A stretch of 64,000 nt of DNA from Enterobacter sp. Bisph1 (GTDB lineage Bacteria; Pseudomonadota; Gammaproteobacteria; Enterobacterales; Enterobacteriaceae): contig NZ_JXAG01000050.1 in NCBI RefSeq assembly GCF_000814905.1, forward strand, positions 62,001 to 126,000, given 5' to 3'. This document shows positions 56,221 to 64,000 of the stretch, in pieces; the first letter of the stretch is position 1; every line of letters starts with the position of its first letter. The translations under genes and the position numbers were made by a program. Under the pieces are notes generated by a model. That model did not search any database, was not told where the DNA came from, and saw only the letters and a program-made list of their open reading frames with translations.

Positions 56221-59200
56221 ATGATCCCACAGATTTCCCAGGCACCGGGCGTTGTTCAGCTGGTGCTGAATTTTTTGCAGGCTTTAGAGCAACAAGGTTT
56301 TACCGGTGATACCGCCACGAGTTACGCCGACAGGCTAACGATGGCAACGGATAACAGTATTTACCAGTTATTACCCGACGCTGTCGTCTTCCCCCGTTCA
56401 ACGTCCGACGTTGTTTTGATTACCCGCCTCGCCGCCGAGGAACGCTTTCGCACGCTGGTCTTCACGCCGCGCGGCGGCGGCACCGGTACCAATGGCCAGG
56501 CGTTAAACCAGGGCATCATTGTCGATATGTCCCGCTATATGAACCGCATCATGGAAATTAACCCCGAAGAGGGGTGGGTGCGCGTTGAGGCGGGCGTTAT
56601 CAAAGATCAGCTTAACCAATACCTTAAACCCTATGGCTTTTTCTTCGCACCGGAGCTGTCGACCAGCAACCGGGCGACCCTCGGCGGCATGATCAACACC
56701 GACGCTTCCGGGCAGGGTTCTTTAGTGTATGGCAAAACCTCCGATCACGTGCTGGGCGTGCGCGCCGTGCTGCTGGGTGGCGATATCCTTGATACCCAGG
56801 CCATGCCGGTCACCCTGGCGGAAACCCTGGGCAGTACCAGTACCGCCATTGGCCGCATTTACAAAACGGTGCTGGAGAGCTGTCGCGAGAACCGCCAGCT
56901 TATTCTCGATAAATTCCCTAAGCTCAACCGCTTTCTTACCGGCTACGATCTGCGGCACGTCTTTAATGACCAGATGACGGAGTTTGATTTAACCCGGATT
57001 CTGACCGGTTCGGAAGGGACGCTGGCGCTGATTACCGAAGCGCGCCTTGATATCACGCCGCTGCCGAAAGTGCGTCGGCTGGTGAATGTCAAATATGACT
57101 CTTTTGATTCTGCGCTGCGCAATGCGCCCTTTATGGTCGAGGCGCGCGCGTTATCTGTGGAAACCGTCGATTCGAAAGTGCTCAATCTCGCGCGGGAAGA
57201 TATTGTCTGGCACTCGGTGAAAGAGCTCATCACCGATGTCCCCGACAAAAACCTGCTGGGTCTGAATATTGTGGAGTTCGCCGGTGACGATCGGCCCTTG
57301 ATAGAGGTGCAGGTTCAGTCGCTGTGTGAGCGGCTCGATACGCTGATGGCGAACGGGGAAGGCGGCATTATTGGCTGGCAATTGTGCGAAGATCTAACGG
57401 GTATCGAGCGCATTTACGCAATGCGTAAAAAAGCCGTGGGTTTGCTCGGTAACGCCAAAGGGGCAGCCAAGCCCATTCCCTTTGCGGAAGATACCTGCGT
57501 GCCGCCGGAGCACCTGGCGGACTACATCGTTGAGTTCCGCGCGCTGCTCGACGGGCATGGCTTAAGCTACGGCATGTTTGGTCATGTCGATGCCGGGGTG
57601 CTGCATGTGCGCCCGGCGCTGGATATGTGCGACCCGCAGCAGGAAGTGCTGATGAAGTCGATCTCCGACGATGTGGTGGCGCTGACGGCAAAATATGGCG
57701 GTTTACTGTGGGGCGAGCACGGGAAAGGTTTTCGTGCCGAGTACAGCCCGGCCTTTTTTGGCGAGCAGCTGTACGGTGAGTTACGCAAAATTAAAGCCGC
57801 CTTCGATCCGTTAAACCGCCTCAATCCTGGCAAAATCTGCCCTCCGGCAGGCGTTGATGCGCCGATGAAGCGCGTCGATGATGCCAAACGCGGAACCCTC
57901 GATCGGCAAATTCCCATCGCCGTTCGGTCGTCATGGCGCGGCGCGATGGAGTGTAACGGCAACGGGCTGTGCTTTAACTTCGATGTGAAAAGCCCGATGT
58001 GCCCGTCAATGAAAATTTCGGCGAACCGTATTCATTCGCCTAAAGGGCGGTCAACGCTGGTGCGCGAATGGCTGCGTCTGCTGGCGGATCGCGGCGTCGA
58101 TCCAATTAAGCTTGAGAAAGAGCTGCCGGAAAAAGGCGCCAGTTTACGCACCTTGATTGAGCGTACCCGCAACAGCTGGCATGCGCGTCGCGGGGAGTAT
58201 GATTTTTCCCACGAAGTGAAAGAGGCAATGTCCGGCTGTCTGGCCTGTAAGGCATGCTCTACGCAGTGCCCGATCAAAATCGACGTGCCGGAGTTCCGCT
58301 CGCGCTTTCTGCAGCTCTATCACAGCCGCTATCTGCGGCCGATGCGCGATCATCTGGTTGCCACCGTCGAAAGCTATGCGCCGTTAATGGCACGTGCGCC
58401 TAAAACCTTTAACTTCTTTATGAGCCAGCCGTGGATGCGATCGCTCTCTGAGAAGCACATTGGTATGGTCGATCTGCCGTTGTTATCGGTGCCGTCATTG
58501 CAGCGTCAAATGGTCGGCCACCGTACGGCGAATATGACGCTGGAGCAGCTTGAACAGCTGGATGCGGCGCAGAAAGCGAAAACGGTGCTGGTGGTGCAGG
58601 ACCCGTTTACCAGCTACTACGATGCGCAGGTGGTGGCTGATTTTGTCCATCTGGTGGAAAAACTCGGCTTTGAGCCGGTGGTGCTTCCCTTCTCGCCAAA
58701 CGGCAAGGCACAGCATATCAAAGGCTTTCTTCACCGCTTTGCGAAGACGGCGCAGAAAACCGCTGATTTCCTCAACCGCGTCGCGCAGCTGGGGATGCCG
58801 ATGGTCGGTGTCGATCCGGCGCTTGTGCTCTGTTATCGCGATGAGTATAAGCAGGCGTTAGGCGATAAGCGCGGCGATTTCCATGTACAGATGGTACAGG
58901 AGTGGCTGCCTGCGGCGCTGGAACATCATGTCGGGCGAACGGTCAGCGGTGAATCCTGGTATCTGTTTGGTCACTGTACCGAAGTCACCGCGTTACCGGG
59001 CGCACCGGCGCAATGGGCGTCGATTTTCGCCCATTTCGGCGCAACGCTGGAAAGCGTCAGCGTTGGCTGCTGCGGTATGGCCGGAACCTACGGCCATGAA
59101 GTGAAAAATCATGCCAGTTCGCTGGGCATTTATGAACTCTCCTGGCATCAGGCGATGCAGCGTTTGCCGCGAAATCGCTGCCTGGCGACCGGCTACTCCT

Positions 59201-59277
59201 GCCGCAGTCAGGTTAAACGTATCGAAGGCAATGGCGTGCGTCACCCGTTACAGGCTTTACTGGAGATGATGCAATGA
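56221..59277 (+). CDS. ydiJ: YdiJ, FAD/Fe-S D-2-hydroxyglutarate dehydrogenase
   Basis: A 1018-residue protein, equal to E. coli YdiJ. The N-terminal half is a FAD-binding type 4 oxidase domain (PRGGGTGTNGQALNQG near 80-95) with its oxidase C-terminal domain. A ferredoxin-like segment carries C673, C676, C679 and C683 in CLACKACSTQCP. The C-terminal part has a CCG-type domain (VGCCGMAGTYGHE). YdiJ orthologues oxidise D-2-hydroxyglutarate, a by-product of SerA, to 2-oxoglutarate. The start overlaps no other gene, and menI starts four bases inside its end. Confidence 0.96.
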   Translation: MIPQISQAPGVVQLVLNFLQALEQQGFTGDTATSYADRLTMATDNSIYQLLPDAVVFPRSTSDVVLITRLAAEERFRTLVFTPRGGGTGTNGQALNQGIIVDMSRYMNRIMEINPEEGWVRVEAGVIKDQLNQYLKPYGFFFAPELSTSNRATLGGMINTDASGQGSLVYGKTSDHVLGVRAVLLGGDILDTQAMPVTLAETLGSTSTAIGRIYKTVLESCRENRQLILDKFPKLNRFLTGYDLRHVFNDQMTEFDLTRILTGSEGTLALITEARLDITPLPKVRRLVNVKYDSFDSALRNAPFMVEARALSVETVDSKVLNLAREDIVWHSVKELITDVPDKNLLGLNIVEFAGDDRPLIEVQVQSLCERLDTLMANGEGGIIGWQLCEDLTGIERIYAMRKKAVGLLGNAKGAAKPIPFAEDTCVPPEHLADYIVEFRALLDGHGLSYGMFGHVDAGVLHVRPALDMCDPQQEVLMKSISDDVVALTAKYGGLLWGEHGKGFRAEYSPAFFGEQLYGELRKIKAAFDPLNRLNPGKICPPAGVDAPMKRVDDAKRGTLDRQIPIAVRSSWRGAMECNGNGLCFNFDVKSPMCPSMKISANRIHSPKGRSTLVREWLRLLADRGVDPIKLEKELPEKGASLRTLIERTRNSWHARRGEYDFSHEVKEAMSGCLACKACSTQCPIKIDVPEFRSRFLQLYHSRYLRPMRDHLVATVESYAPLMARAPKTFNFFMSQPWMRSLSEKHIGMVDLPLLSVPSLQRQMVGHRTANMTLEQLEQLDAAQKAKTVLVVQDPFTSYYDAQVVADFVHLVEKLGFEPVVLPFSPNGKAQHIKGFLHRFAKTAQKTADFLNRVAQLGMPMVGVDPALVLCYRDEYKQALGDKRGDFHVQMVQEWLPAALEHHVGRTVSGESWYLFGHCTEVTALPGAPAQWASIFAHFGATLESVSVGCCGMAGTYGHEVKNHASSLGIYELSWHQAMQRLPRNRCLATGYSCRSQVKRIEGNGVRHPLQALLEMMQ

Positions 59278-59684
59278 TCTGGAAACGTGCGGTCACCCTG
59301 GAAGCCCTCAACGCGATGGGCGAGGGCAATATGGTCGGTCTACTGGATATTCGTTTTGAGCACATCAGTGATGATGAAATTGCCGCGAGTATGCCGGTAG
59401 ACGAGCGAACTCACCAACCGTTTGGCCTGCTGCACGGTGGCGCATCGGTGGTGCTGGCGGAAACGCTCGGCTCCGTCGCTGGCTACCTGTGTACCGAAGG
59501 CGAACAGAAAGTGGTGGGCCTGGAGGTTAACGCTAACCACTTGCGTTCGGTGTACAGCGGGCGCGTGCTTGGCGTCTGTCGCGCGTTGCATACGGGCGGA
59601 CGACATCAGGTCTGGCAAATCGATATTTATGACCAACACTCCCGCCTGTGCTGTTCATCGCGCCTGACTACCGCAGTCGGCTGA
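59274..59684 (+). CDS. menI: 1,4-dihydroxy-2-naphthoyl-CoA hydrolase
   Basis: MenI (YdiI) is a hot-dog-fold thioesterase of menaquinone synthesis. The 136 residues equal the E. coli length. The catalytic Glu63 is in HGGASVVLAETLGS, with HGG preceding. ATGA overlap with ydiJ implies translational coupling. A terminator follows. Confidence 0.95.
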   Translation: MIWKRAVTLEALNAMGEGNMVGLLDIRFEHISDDEIAASMPVDERTHQPFGLLHGGASVVLAETLGSVAGYLCTEGEQKVVGLEVNANHLRSVYSGRVLGVCRALHTGGRHQVWQIDIYDQHSRLCCSSRLTTAVG

Positions 59685-59690
59685 TTACTT

Positions 59691-59724
59691 TTTCGGCGGT
59701 TCGCCGCCGAAATCTTCATTTTTA
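59691..59724 (+). terminator. terminator of ydiJ-menI
   Basis: TTTCGGCGG at 59691-59699 pairs with CCGCCGAAA at 59704-59712 around TTCG, followed by a T-rich stretch. Confidence 0.85.
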
Positions 59725-59758
59725 ATTCACTATTCAAGCATATATTTTTAGCTCTCCG

Positions 59759-59891
59759 TGCTATATTGCGCAGTACTGGATGTAACGTTCCGCTTTTATG
59801 CTACCGGAACGGATAGTTGTAACGCGTAATGACTTGATGAAGTGATTCATTGTCTCTTTAAGCGCTACTGAAATGAGGCTTTTAGGTAATA
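59759..59891 (+). promoter_or_regulatory. lpxP promoter and long leader
   Basis: TGCTATATT at 59759-59767 is a good extended -10 box with no clear -35. A start near 59774 would give a leader of about 118 bases containing small hairpins such as ATGAAgtgaTTCAT at 59837-59850. E. coli lpxP is cold-induced. Whether this leader senses temperature is not shown. Confidence 0.5.
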
Positions 59892-60809
59892 ATGATGACA
59901 TCGTTCAAGTTAGCTTTTTTACACCCACGGCACTGGGTGACATGGGCCGGGCTCGGTCTACTCTGGCTGCTGGTGCAACTTCCTTATCCTGTTCTTGCCC
60001 GCCTTGGCGCGGGGCTGGGACGTCAGTCGCGGCGCTTTTTGCAACGCCGCGAACGCATTGCCCGCCGTAATCTTGAACTCTGTTTCCCCCGTATGAGCGA
60101 AGAGCTGCGCGAGCGGCTGATTGCCAGAAACTTTATGTCGCTGGGCATGGGACTGATTGAAACCGGCATGGCCTGGTTCTGGTCGGATAAACGCGTGCGC
60201 CGCTGGTTTGATGTCGAAGGCTATCAGCATCTGCAGGCCGCACAGGCGAGCCGTCAGGGCGTGATGGTGGTCGGTGTGCATTTTATGTCGCTGGAGCTGG
60301 GCGGTCGCGTAATGGGTCTGTGCCAGCCGATGATGGCAACCTATCGGCCGCATAATAACGTGTTGATGGAATGGGTACAGACGCGCGGACGTATGCGCTC
60401 CAATAAATCGATGATCGATCGCCGCAATCTGAAAGGCCTGGTGAATGCGCTGAAGCAAGGGGAAGCCGTCTGGTTCGCCCCGGATCAGGATTACGGGCGC
60501 AAAGGCAGCAGCTTCGCACCGTTCTTCTCGGTGCAAAACGCCGCCACCACCAACGGTACCTATGTGTTGTCCCGTCTTTCCGGGGCGAAAATGTTAACCG
60601 TCACGATGGTGCGCAAAGAGGATGGCTCCGGTTACGCACTGCATATCGGTCGGGCGCTTGATGACTATCCCGTAGAGGATGAGTTCGCCGCAGCCGCCTA
60701 TATGAACAAAGTTATTGAGCGTGAGATCCTGCGCGCGCCGGAGCAATATCTGTGGATCCATCGGCGTTTCAAAACGCGACCGATCGGCGAACCTTCCCTT
60801 TACAGTTAG
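59892..60809 (+). CDS. lpxP: Kdo2-lipid IVA palmitoleoyltransferase LpxP
   Basis: A 305-residue late acyltransferase of lipid A synthesis, membrane-anchored by an N-terminal hydrophobic segment (LGLLWLLVQLPYPVLARLG). The HX4E catalytic motif is in GVHFMSLELGG. Identity in HFMSLELGGRVMGLCQPMM and YRPHNNVLMEWVQTRGRM favours LpxP, the cold-shock palmitoleoyltransferase, over LpxL, which differs in these positions. In E. coli lpxP lies elsewhere on the chromosome. AGG five bases before ATG 59892 is a weak ribosome-binding site; ATG 59895 is possible. Confidence 0.9.
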   Translation: MMTSFKLAFLHPRHWVTWAGLGLLWLLVQLPYPVLARLGAGLGRQSRRFLQRRERIARRNLELCFPRMSEELRERLIARNFMSLGMGLIETGMAWFWSDKRVRRWFDVEGYQHLQAAQASRQGVMVVGVHFMSLELGGRVMGLCQPMMATYRPHNNVLMEWVQTRGRMRSNKSMIDRRNLKGLVNALKQGEAVWFAPDQDYGRKGSSFAPFFSVQNAATTNGTYVLSRLSGAKMLTVTMVRKEDGSGYALHIGRALDDYPVEDEFAAAAYMNKVIEREILRAPEQYLWIHRRFKTRPIGEPSLYS

Positions 60810-60814
60810 TTTTT

Positions 60815-60838
60815 AACGCGCCCCTTAAAGGGGCGTTG
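60815..60838 (+). terminator. hairpin after lpxP
   Basis: AACGCGCCCC and GGGGCGTT form a stem with a two-base bulge around TTAAA, six bases after the stop. The T-run is weak. Confidence 0.55.
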
Positions 60839-60873
60839 TACTATTTGTTGTTTCACATTGACACGGGATGCTT

Positions 60874-61224
60874 ATGGTCAGATTTATGGTCGGATGCTGC
60901 GTTGCTTTACTCTCGGCCGGGTCGAGCGCAGCGGGTATTAAGCTGCAGTGCGATGAATATGTCGCCCTCGTTGAACCGCAAGGGCTAACCGTTAATGGTC
61001 GGCTCTTCGCCAATCCGCAGGAGAAGCCGTATGACATCTCCGCGCAATATACCGGACGGGCGCTGATTTACACCGACGGCCAGGATCAAAACAGCGATAC
61101 CAACTGGGCAGCGATCCATATCATTACCCAGCTAGAAACGGGTAAAAAAGTCTTCTTTTACGCGGATAGCAAACACACCAACGACAAAGCCATTATCTGT
61201 ACGCGCGAACAAGACGCGCCGTAG
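60874..61224 (+). CDS. small secreted protein with one predicted disulfide, unrecognised
   Basis: ATG 60874 opens 116 residues with a signal peptide (MVRFMVGCCVALLSAGSSAAG) and a mature part of about 95 residues that has only two cysteines (LQCDEY and IICTRE), likely to pair in the periplasm. The sequence looks beta-rich, with TNWAAIHIITQLETGKKVFF. GGGA five bases before 60874 favours it over ATG 60868. I recognise no family. It lies between lpxP (same strand) and the degenerate EAL gene (convergent). Confidence 0.75.
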   Translation: MVRFMVGCCVALLSAGSSAAGIKLQCDEYVALVEPQGLTVNGRLFANPQEKPYDISAQYTGRALIYTDGQDQNSDTNWAAIHIITQLETGKKVFFYADSKHTNDKAIICTREQDAP

Positions 61225-61231
61225 CGCCCGC

Positions 61232-61278
61232 AGAACGCCTTCATTCAGCGCTGGCCGCCGTTATCGGGTCGGCGTTCT
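61232..61278. repeat. inverted repeat between convergent genes
   Basis: AGAACGCC at 61232-61239 and GGCGTTCT at 61271-61278 are perfect complements 31 bases apart, between the end of the secreted protein gene and the end of the EAL gene. They may terminate either transcript. Confidence 0.4.
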
Positions 61279-61975
61279 ACATCCCTTCCAGCAGCTGCAG
61301 CTGCGTCCAGGTTAGCGAACGGGAAAGGGTATGTCCCTGAATGCCGCGATGGCGATACTGGCTTAGCAGTGCAAGGTCGCTCGCGCGATCCACGCCTGCA
61401 CAAAGAATTGGGGTCCCGACAGGAGTCAGCGTGTCGAGAAAACGATGCAGAAGGGACCGTTTTGCCCCTGCAAGGGAAATACCGTCGGTGACAGAGCGAG
61501 CGAGGGTGACGCTGTCGAAAGGGAACAGATGTCGGCTTTCAGTATGTACCGTTCCGCTGCCATATTCTCCCAGCGAAAGGGTAAACCCGTACTCTTTGGC
61601 TCTTTTCAAAAAGGGTAAACAGCGAAAAAATTGCGCAGATGAGAGGCGGTCACTTACCTCGATATCAATGCGTGACGGCGCAACACTATTTACCCGACAT
61701 CGTTGATAGAGCTCGGTGAAATAGTCCGCATCGTTAATCATTGCCGGTGCCAGCGGCAGTGCAACGGTAATATCTTCCTTCATTTTTAGCGCATGAAAAA
61801 CAGCGTCACAAATATACGTTGAAACGTTCCTTAAGGCGACCGGATCCTCAAGAAATTCATTTTTCTGTGACGGGGGAATTAGGAAACCATGGGTATTAAA
61901 AAATTGCGCCGTGGCGTGATAGCGAAGAATAGTTTGAGTGGAAATATGCATCGCTGGATGAAATTCTGCCGTCAT
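61277..61975 (-). CDS. degenerate EAL-domain protein, probably not a phosphodiesterase
   Basis: The 232 residues follow the EAL fold but have lost its catalytic residues. The EAL motif position reads YHATAQF, the metal site DDFG is GEYGSG (136-141), the EGVE motif is AGVD (193-196) and QGY is QGHTLSR (213-219). It should therefore act by protein or nucleotide binding, like YdiV. ATG 61975 begins right at the first strand and lacks the usual N-terminal helix. The frame stays open upstream to a stop at about 62041, with no ATG, GTG or TTG, but with an ATT after GAGGG. No adjacent GGDEF partner is present. Confidence 0.8.
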   Translation of the reverse strand: MTAEFHPAMHISTQTILRYHATAQFFNTHGFLIPPSQKNEFLEDPVALRNVSTYICDAVFHALKMKEDITVALPLAPAMINDADYFTELYQRCRVNSVAPSRIDIEVSDRLSSAQFFRCLPFLKRAKEYGFTLSLGEYGSGTVHTESRHLFPFDSVTLARSVTDGISLAGAKRSLLHRFLDTLTPVGTPILCAGVDRASDLALLSQYRHRGIQGHTLSRSLTWTQLQLLEGM

Positions 61976-62638
61976 CAGGAGCTTTTTACCTGCGATTTCC
62001 AGCGCTTTTATTTGTATTTCCGTAATTAATCCCTCACTTTAAAGAACAGGTTGTTTGCGATTGACAATTTATTGATTCTACACAGGCATCATTGCCAATT
62101 GAAAATTGTTTTGAATGATCGATTATCTTATTTTGATAGCTTGCATCTATTGCTATGACAAAAATGATCGCTTAAATCTATAGGTGGAAGTGGTTATTTA
62201 TTCTTGTAATTTTCATTCTGGCAACGTGATGATCTGCGCACCTTCGCCCCATTTGCAATAGGGTATTGTTTTATCATGATAAACTTGTGGTCTTGCCGGG
62301 TGGTTCATTTTCTACGCAGTAGTAATAATAATGTAACAAACTTACCGTTATATACGCGTGCTAATTTATTTATCACCAATGAATAATTAAGAGAGATTGT
62401 GGCGAGCGTCTCTTTATTCTTAGGAAAAATGTAATAAGCGTGAAAGGTACTGCCTTAGTGCCCATAACAATAATCACCGTGGTGCGAAGAAAATTATTAT
62501 GAACTGGCGGGGCGGAAAATTCGGATAAAATAACGCGTGAGGAGGGGTTATTATTCCCCTCCCGCGTTCAATTAATATTGTCGTCTCGGCATCGCGGCGA
62601 TAATCGTGTTTATCCTCATCTTTTAATCAGGGATAACG
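61976..62638. other. 663-base AT-rich intergenic region
   Basis: No convincing gene is seen. The stretch is strikingly AT-rich compared with the window. It holds a weak hairpin with AAGAGA ... TCTCTTTATT at about 62389-62415 and a stronger one, AACGCG-TGAGGAGGGG with CCCCTCC-CGCGTT, at 62532-62567, near the 3' end of the hydrolase gene, which may be its terminator. The EAL gene promoter should be within 61976-62200. Confidence 0.6.
62532..62567. terminator. GC-rich hairpin downstream of the alpha/beta hydrolase gene
   Basis: AACGCG and GGAGGGG on the left pair with CCCCTCC and CGCGTT on the right around an AT loop, with a small bulge. It is 72 bases beyond the hydrolase stop on the minus strand. 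No U-run follows. Confidence 0.5.
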
Positions 62639-63430
62639 TTAAAGATGCTGCGACAGGAAATCGACAATCAGTCGGGTAACGAATGCCGGGTTTTCTCGGT
62701 TACTGATATGTGCTGCATTAGATATCAACGTGAATTCACAGCCTAACGCCTGTGCCATCAAGCGCCCCTCCGCCGGCGGGCGCGGAAGATCCAGCTTACC
62801 GGTGGCGACATGGGCCGGACAGACCACAGAATCAAGAATGCTCATGCGATCGGTTCGACCAAATATTAGTTTCCCGAGTGGCAAAATAGAGTGGCGTAAC
62901 GTATCGGCCGACAGGGATGAAAGGTAACCGTTAAGCTGTTCAATATCCGCCGGCTCGGCAAATTCGGAATAAAACTGTCCAACGATATAGTCGACTAACG
63001 CAGGCGAAATCGATCCGGCTGCATCAATCGCATTAAGCATACCAAAGTAGCGCTCGCGAGCCTCATCGGTTTCACTGCCGACAAAGGTATCCAGCAGCAT
63101 TAACGCTCTTACCCGGTCTGGCGCGGCGACGGCAAGCTCTGCTCCCCACATCCCGCCGACGGACAAGCCGACCACGGCGAACTGTTCGATATTAAGAGAA
63201 TCCATTAGCGCCAGATGATCGTCGGCTATATCAGCCAATGATTCGGGCTCGCCAGGCAAGGCGGATGAGTCACCATGTCCCCATAAATCCGGCACTATCA
63301 CCCGAAAGTGCTCACTGAGCGTGGCGATTTGCGGCGACCACATAGATTTATCAAACAGATAACTGTGGCCCAACAGTACGGGGAAACCCGTTCCGCTGTC
63401 TAAAAACGACATGGTTGGTTTGGCATTCAT
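62639..63430 (-). CDS. alpha/beta-fold hydrolase
   Basis: A 263-residue cytosolic alpha/beta hydrolase. The oxyanion region GHSYLFDKSMW and VPDLWGHGDSS precede the nucleophile elbow GLSVGG with Ser90, and the catalytic histidine is His241 in NAAHISNREN. The layout is that of the PcaD/BioH/haloalkane dehalogenase-like subfamily, and the actual substrate is not evident. ATG 63430, behind AGGAGAG, was preferred to TTG 63433. It stands alone between AT-rich spacers. Its neighbours suggest no pathway. Confidence 0.88.
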   Translation of the reverse strand: MNAKPTMSFLDSGTGFPVLLGHSYLFDKSMWSPQIATLSEHFRVIVPDLWGHGDSSALPGEPESLADIADDHLALMDSLNIEQFAVVGLSVGGMWGAELAVAAPDRVRALMLLDTFVGSETDEARERYFGMLNAIDAAGSISPALVDYIVGQFYSEFAEPADIEQLNGYLSSLSADTLRHSILPLGKLIFGRTDRMSILDSVVCPAHVATGKLDLPRPPAEGRLMAQALGCEFTLISNAAHISNRENPAFVTRLIVDFLSQHL

Positions 63431-63592
63431 CAATACTCTCCTTGTTTGATCGCCCAGCTATGTGAGCACTTTAAAAACCTTCGTCTGCGGCACCGCTCAT
63501 CAATGAGCGTGTAAATTATGCTGACTATTTTTTTACAGGTTATCGTTGACGCTTTAAATAATTTCGCTCAATGCTGCAGAACAGCAGTAACA

Positions 63593-63736
63593 TTATTCCG
63601 GTGTGGAAATTGTCGGGTAGAGCATTGTTTCAAGGCAACTCACTAGCACCCACAGCGTTTCGCTGAAAATTGACCACATACCCACGACCAAAACGACCAC
63701 TGCGAGCGCCAGCAAAAGCCACGCCGTTTTATCCAT
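63593..63736 (-). CDS. small membrane protein, 47 residues, unrecognised
   Basis: From ATG 63736 to TAA 63593 the minus strand encodes 47 residues. It opens MDKTAWLLLALAVVVLVVGM, a single hydrophobic span, continues with the moderately hydrophobic SIFSETLWVLVSC and ends in a short polar tail. A weak GAGTAAG precedes the start. The clean hydrophobic profile and start context argue for a real gene, though no family is recognised. It is 160 bases upstream of the hydrolase gene on the same strand. Confidence 0.6.
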   Translation of the reverse strand: MDKTAWLLLALAVVVLVVGMWSIFSETLWVLVSCLETMLYPTISTPE

Positions 63737-64000
63737 AACTTACTCAAATGTGGTTAAAAATCACTGTTTTCGGACACTCATTCCAGCATCCTGTTCAACT
63801 TTTTACTATGACTTTTTTACACCGTGTCCGCGTGCTATTGATATTGCAAAAGATTAATTTTTGCAATGTCGGGCCTGGGGCGAGAGCATGCAGCAACACA
63901 GGGGCGATAACGGCAAATGTAAGGTATTGAAAAGAAGCCTCCTTTTGTCCGGTGACCCTTTTTTCGATCCTATCTCAATAATAGGTATTACCTATACATC
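63737..64000. other. window-end intergenic sequence with a palindrome
   Basis: No convincing gene is seen in the last 264 bases. The perfect 15-base palindrome ATAGGTATTACCTAT at 63981-63995 is the size of a dimeric repressor site and may belong to a gene beyond the edge. Confidence 0.4.

Noticed and set aside
62440-62502. 20-codon GTG-started frame in the 663-base gap
   Set aside because: It is short, has no ribosome-binding site and shows no protein-like features.
63748-63930. 60-codon plus-strand frame near the window end
   Set aside because: It has no ribosome-binding site, no signal or membrane segment of note and unusual composition for the genome.

Overview
The window is chromosomal DNA of a gammaproteobacterium of the family Enterobacteriaceae. 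Gene order and protein sequences follow the Escherichia coli ydjA-selD-topB ... suf-proximal region closely, but the insertions and losses fit an Enterobacter/Kosakonia/Klebsiella-like lineage better than E. coli itself. This placement rests on recognised gene order, the exactly conserved pheM leader peptide, the AUU start of infC, the RprA small RNA and the LexA, Fur and TrpR sites, all read by eye. No database was searched.

Layout. 1-6401: ydjA (cut by the window edge), a class A acid phosphatase, selD, topB, gdhA, ynjH. 6358-8447: a minus-strand xthA-rhodanese-nudG operon. 8448-14919: the arginine succinyltransferase operon astCADBE behind a sigma-54 promoter. 15232-21718: spy, ves, cho (LexA box), nadE, osmE, katE, cedA. 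21786-29637: tcyP, ydjM (LexA box), a lone kduD, hxpB, yniB, yniA, ydiZ, pfkB, ydiY. 29895-32412 is accessory: a small secreted protein, an orphan flagellin with an unusual central domain and a sigma-28-like promoter, fumD, and a possible 40-residue membrane protein. 32626-39943: the translation block thrS-infC-rpmI-rplT-(pheM)-pheS-pheT-ihfA with its leader and attenuator. 40044-42901: btuC-btuE-btuD-nlpC. 43156-50450: ydiV, selO, hemP (Fur box), aroH (TrpR operator), ppsR, ppsA. 50669-54447: a GPH-type sugar symporter overlapping a GH3 glycosidase. 54613-60809: rprA sRNA, ydiK, ydiJ-menI, lpxP. 60874-64000: a small secreted protein, a degenerate EAL protein, an alpha/beta hydrolase and a 47-residue membrane protein.

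How parts work together. The ast genes degrade arginine to glutamate and succinate under nitrogen control. gdhA makes glutamate. ppsA and pfkB are opposing glycolytic/gluconeogenic enzymes, with ppsR setting PpsA activity. xthA and nudG handle oxidised DNA and nucleotides, cho and ydjM belong to the SOS response, and katE, osmE and rprA to the general stress response. btuCD imports vitamin B12, hemP belongs to iron/heme supply, and tcyP imports cystine. ydiV (anti-FlhDC) and the orphan flagellin both bear on motility although they are not adjacent.

Most of the window is ordinary conserved core genome. The least explained parts are the orphan flagellin locus, the shortened rhodanese coupled to xthA, the degenerate EAL protein with its neighbouring secreted protein, and the two small membrane ORFs. 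No CRISPR array, insertion sequence, integrase, tRNA or rRNA gene was seen.
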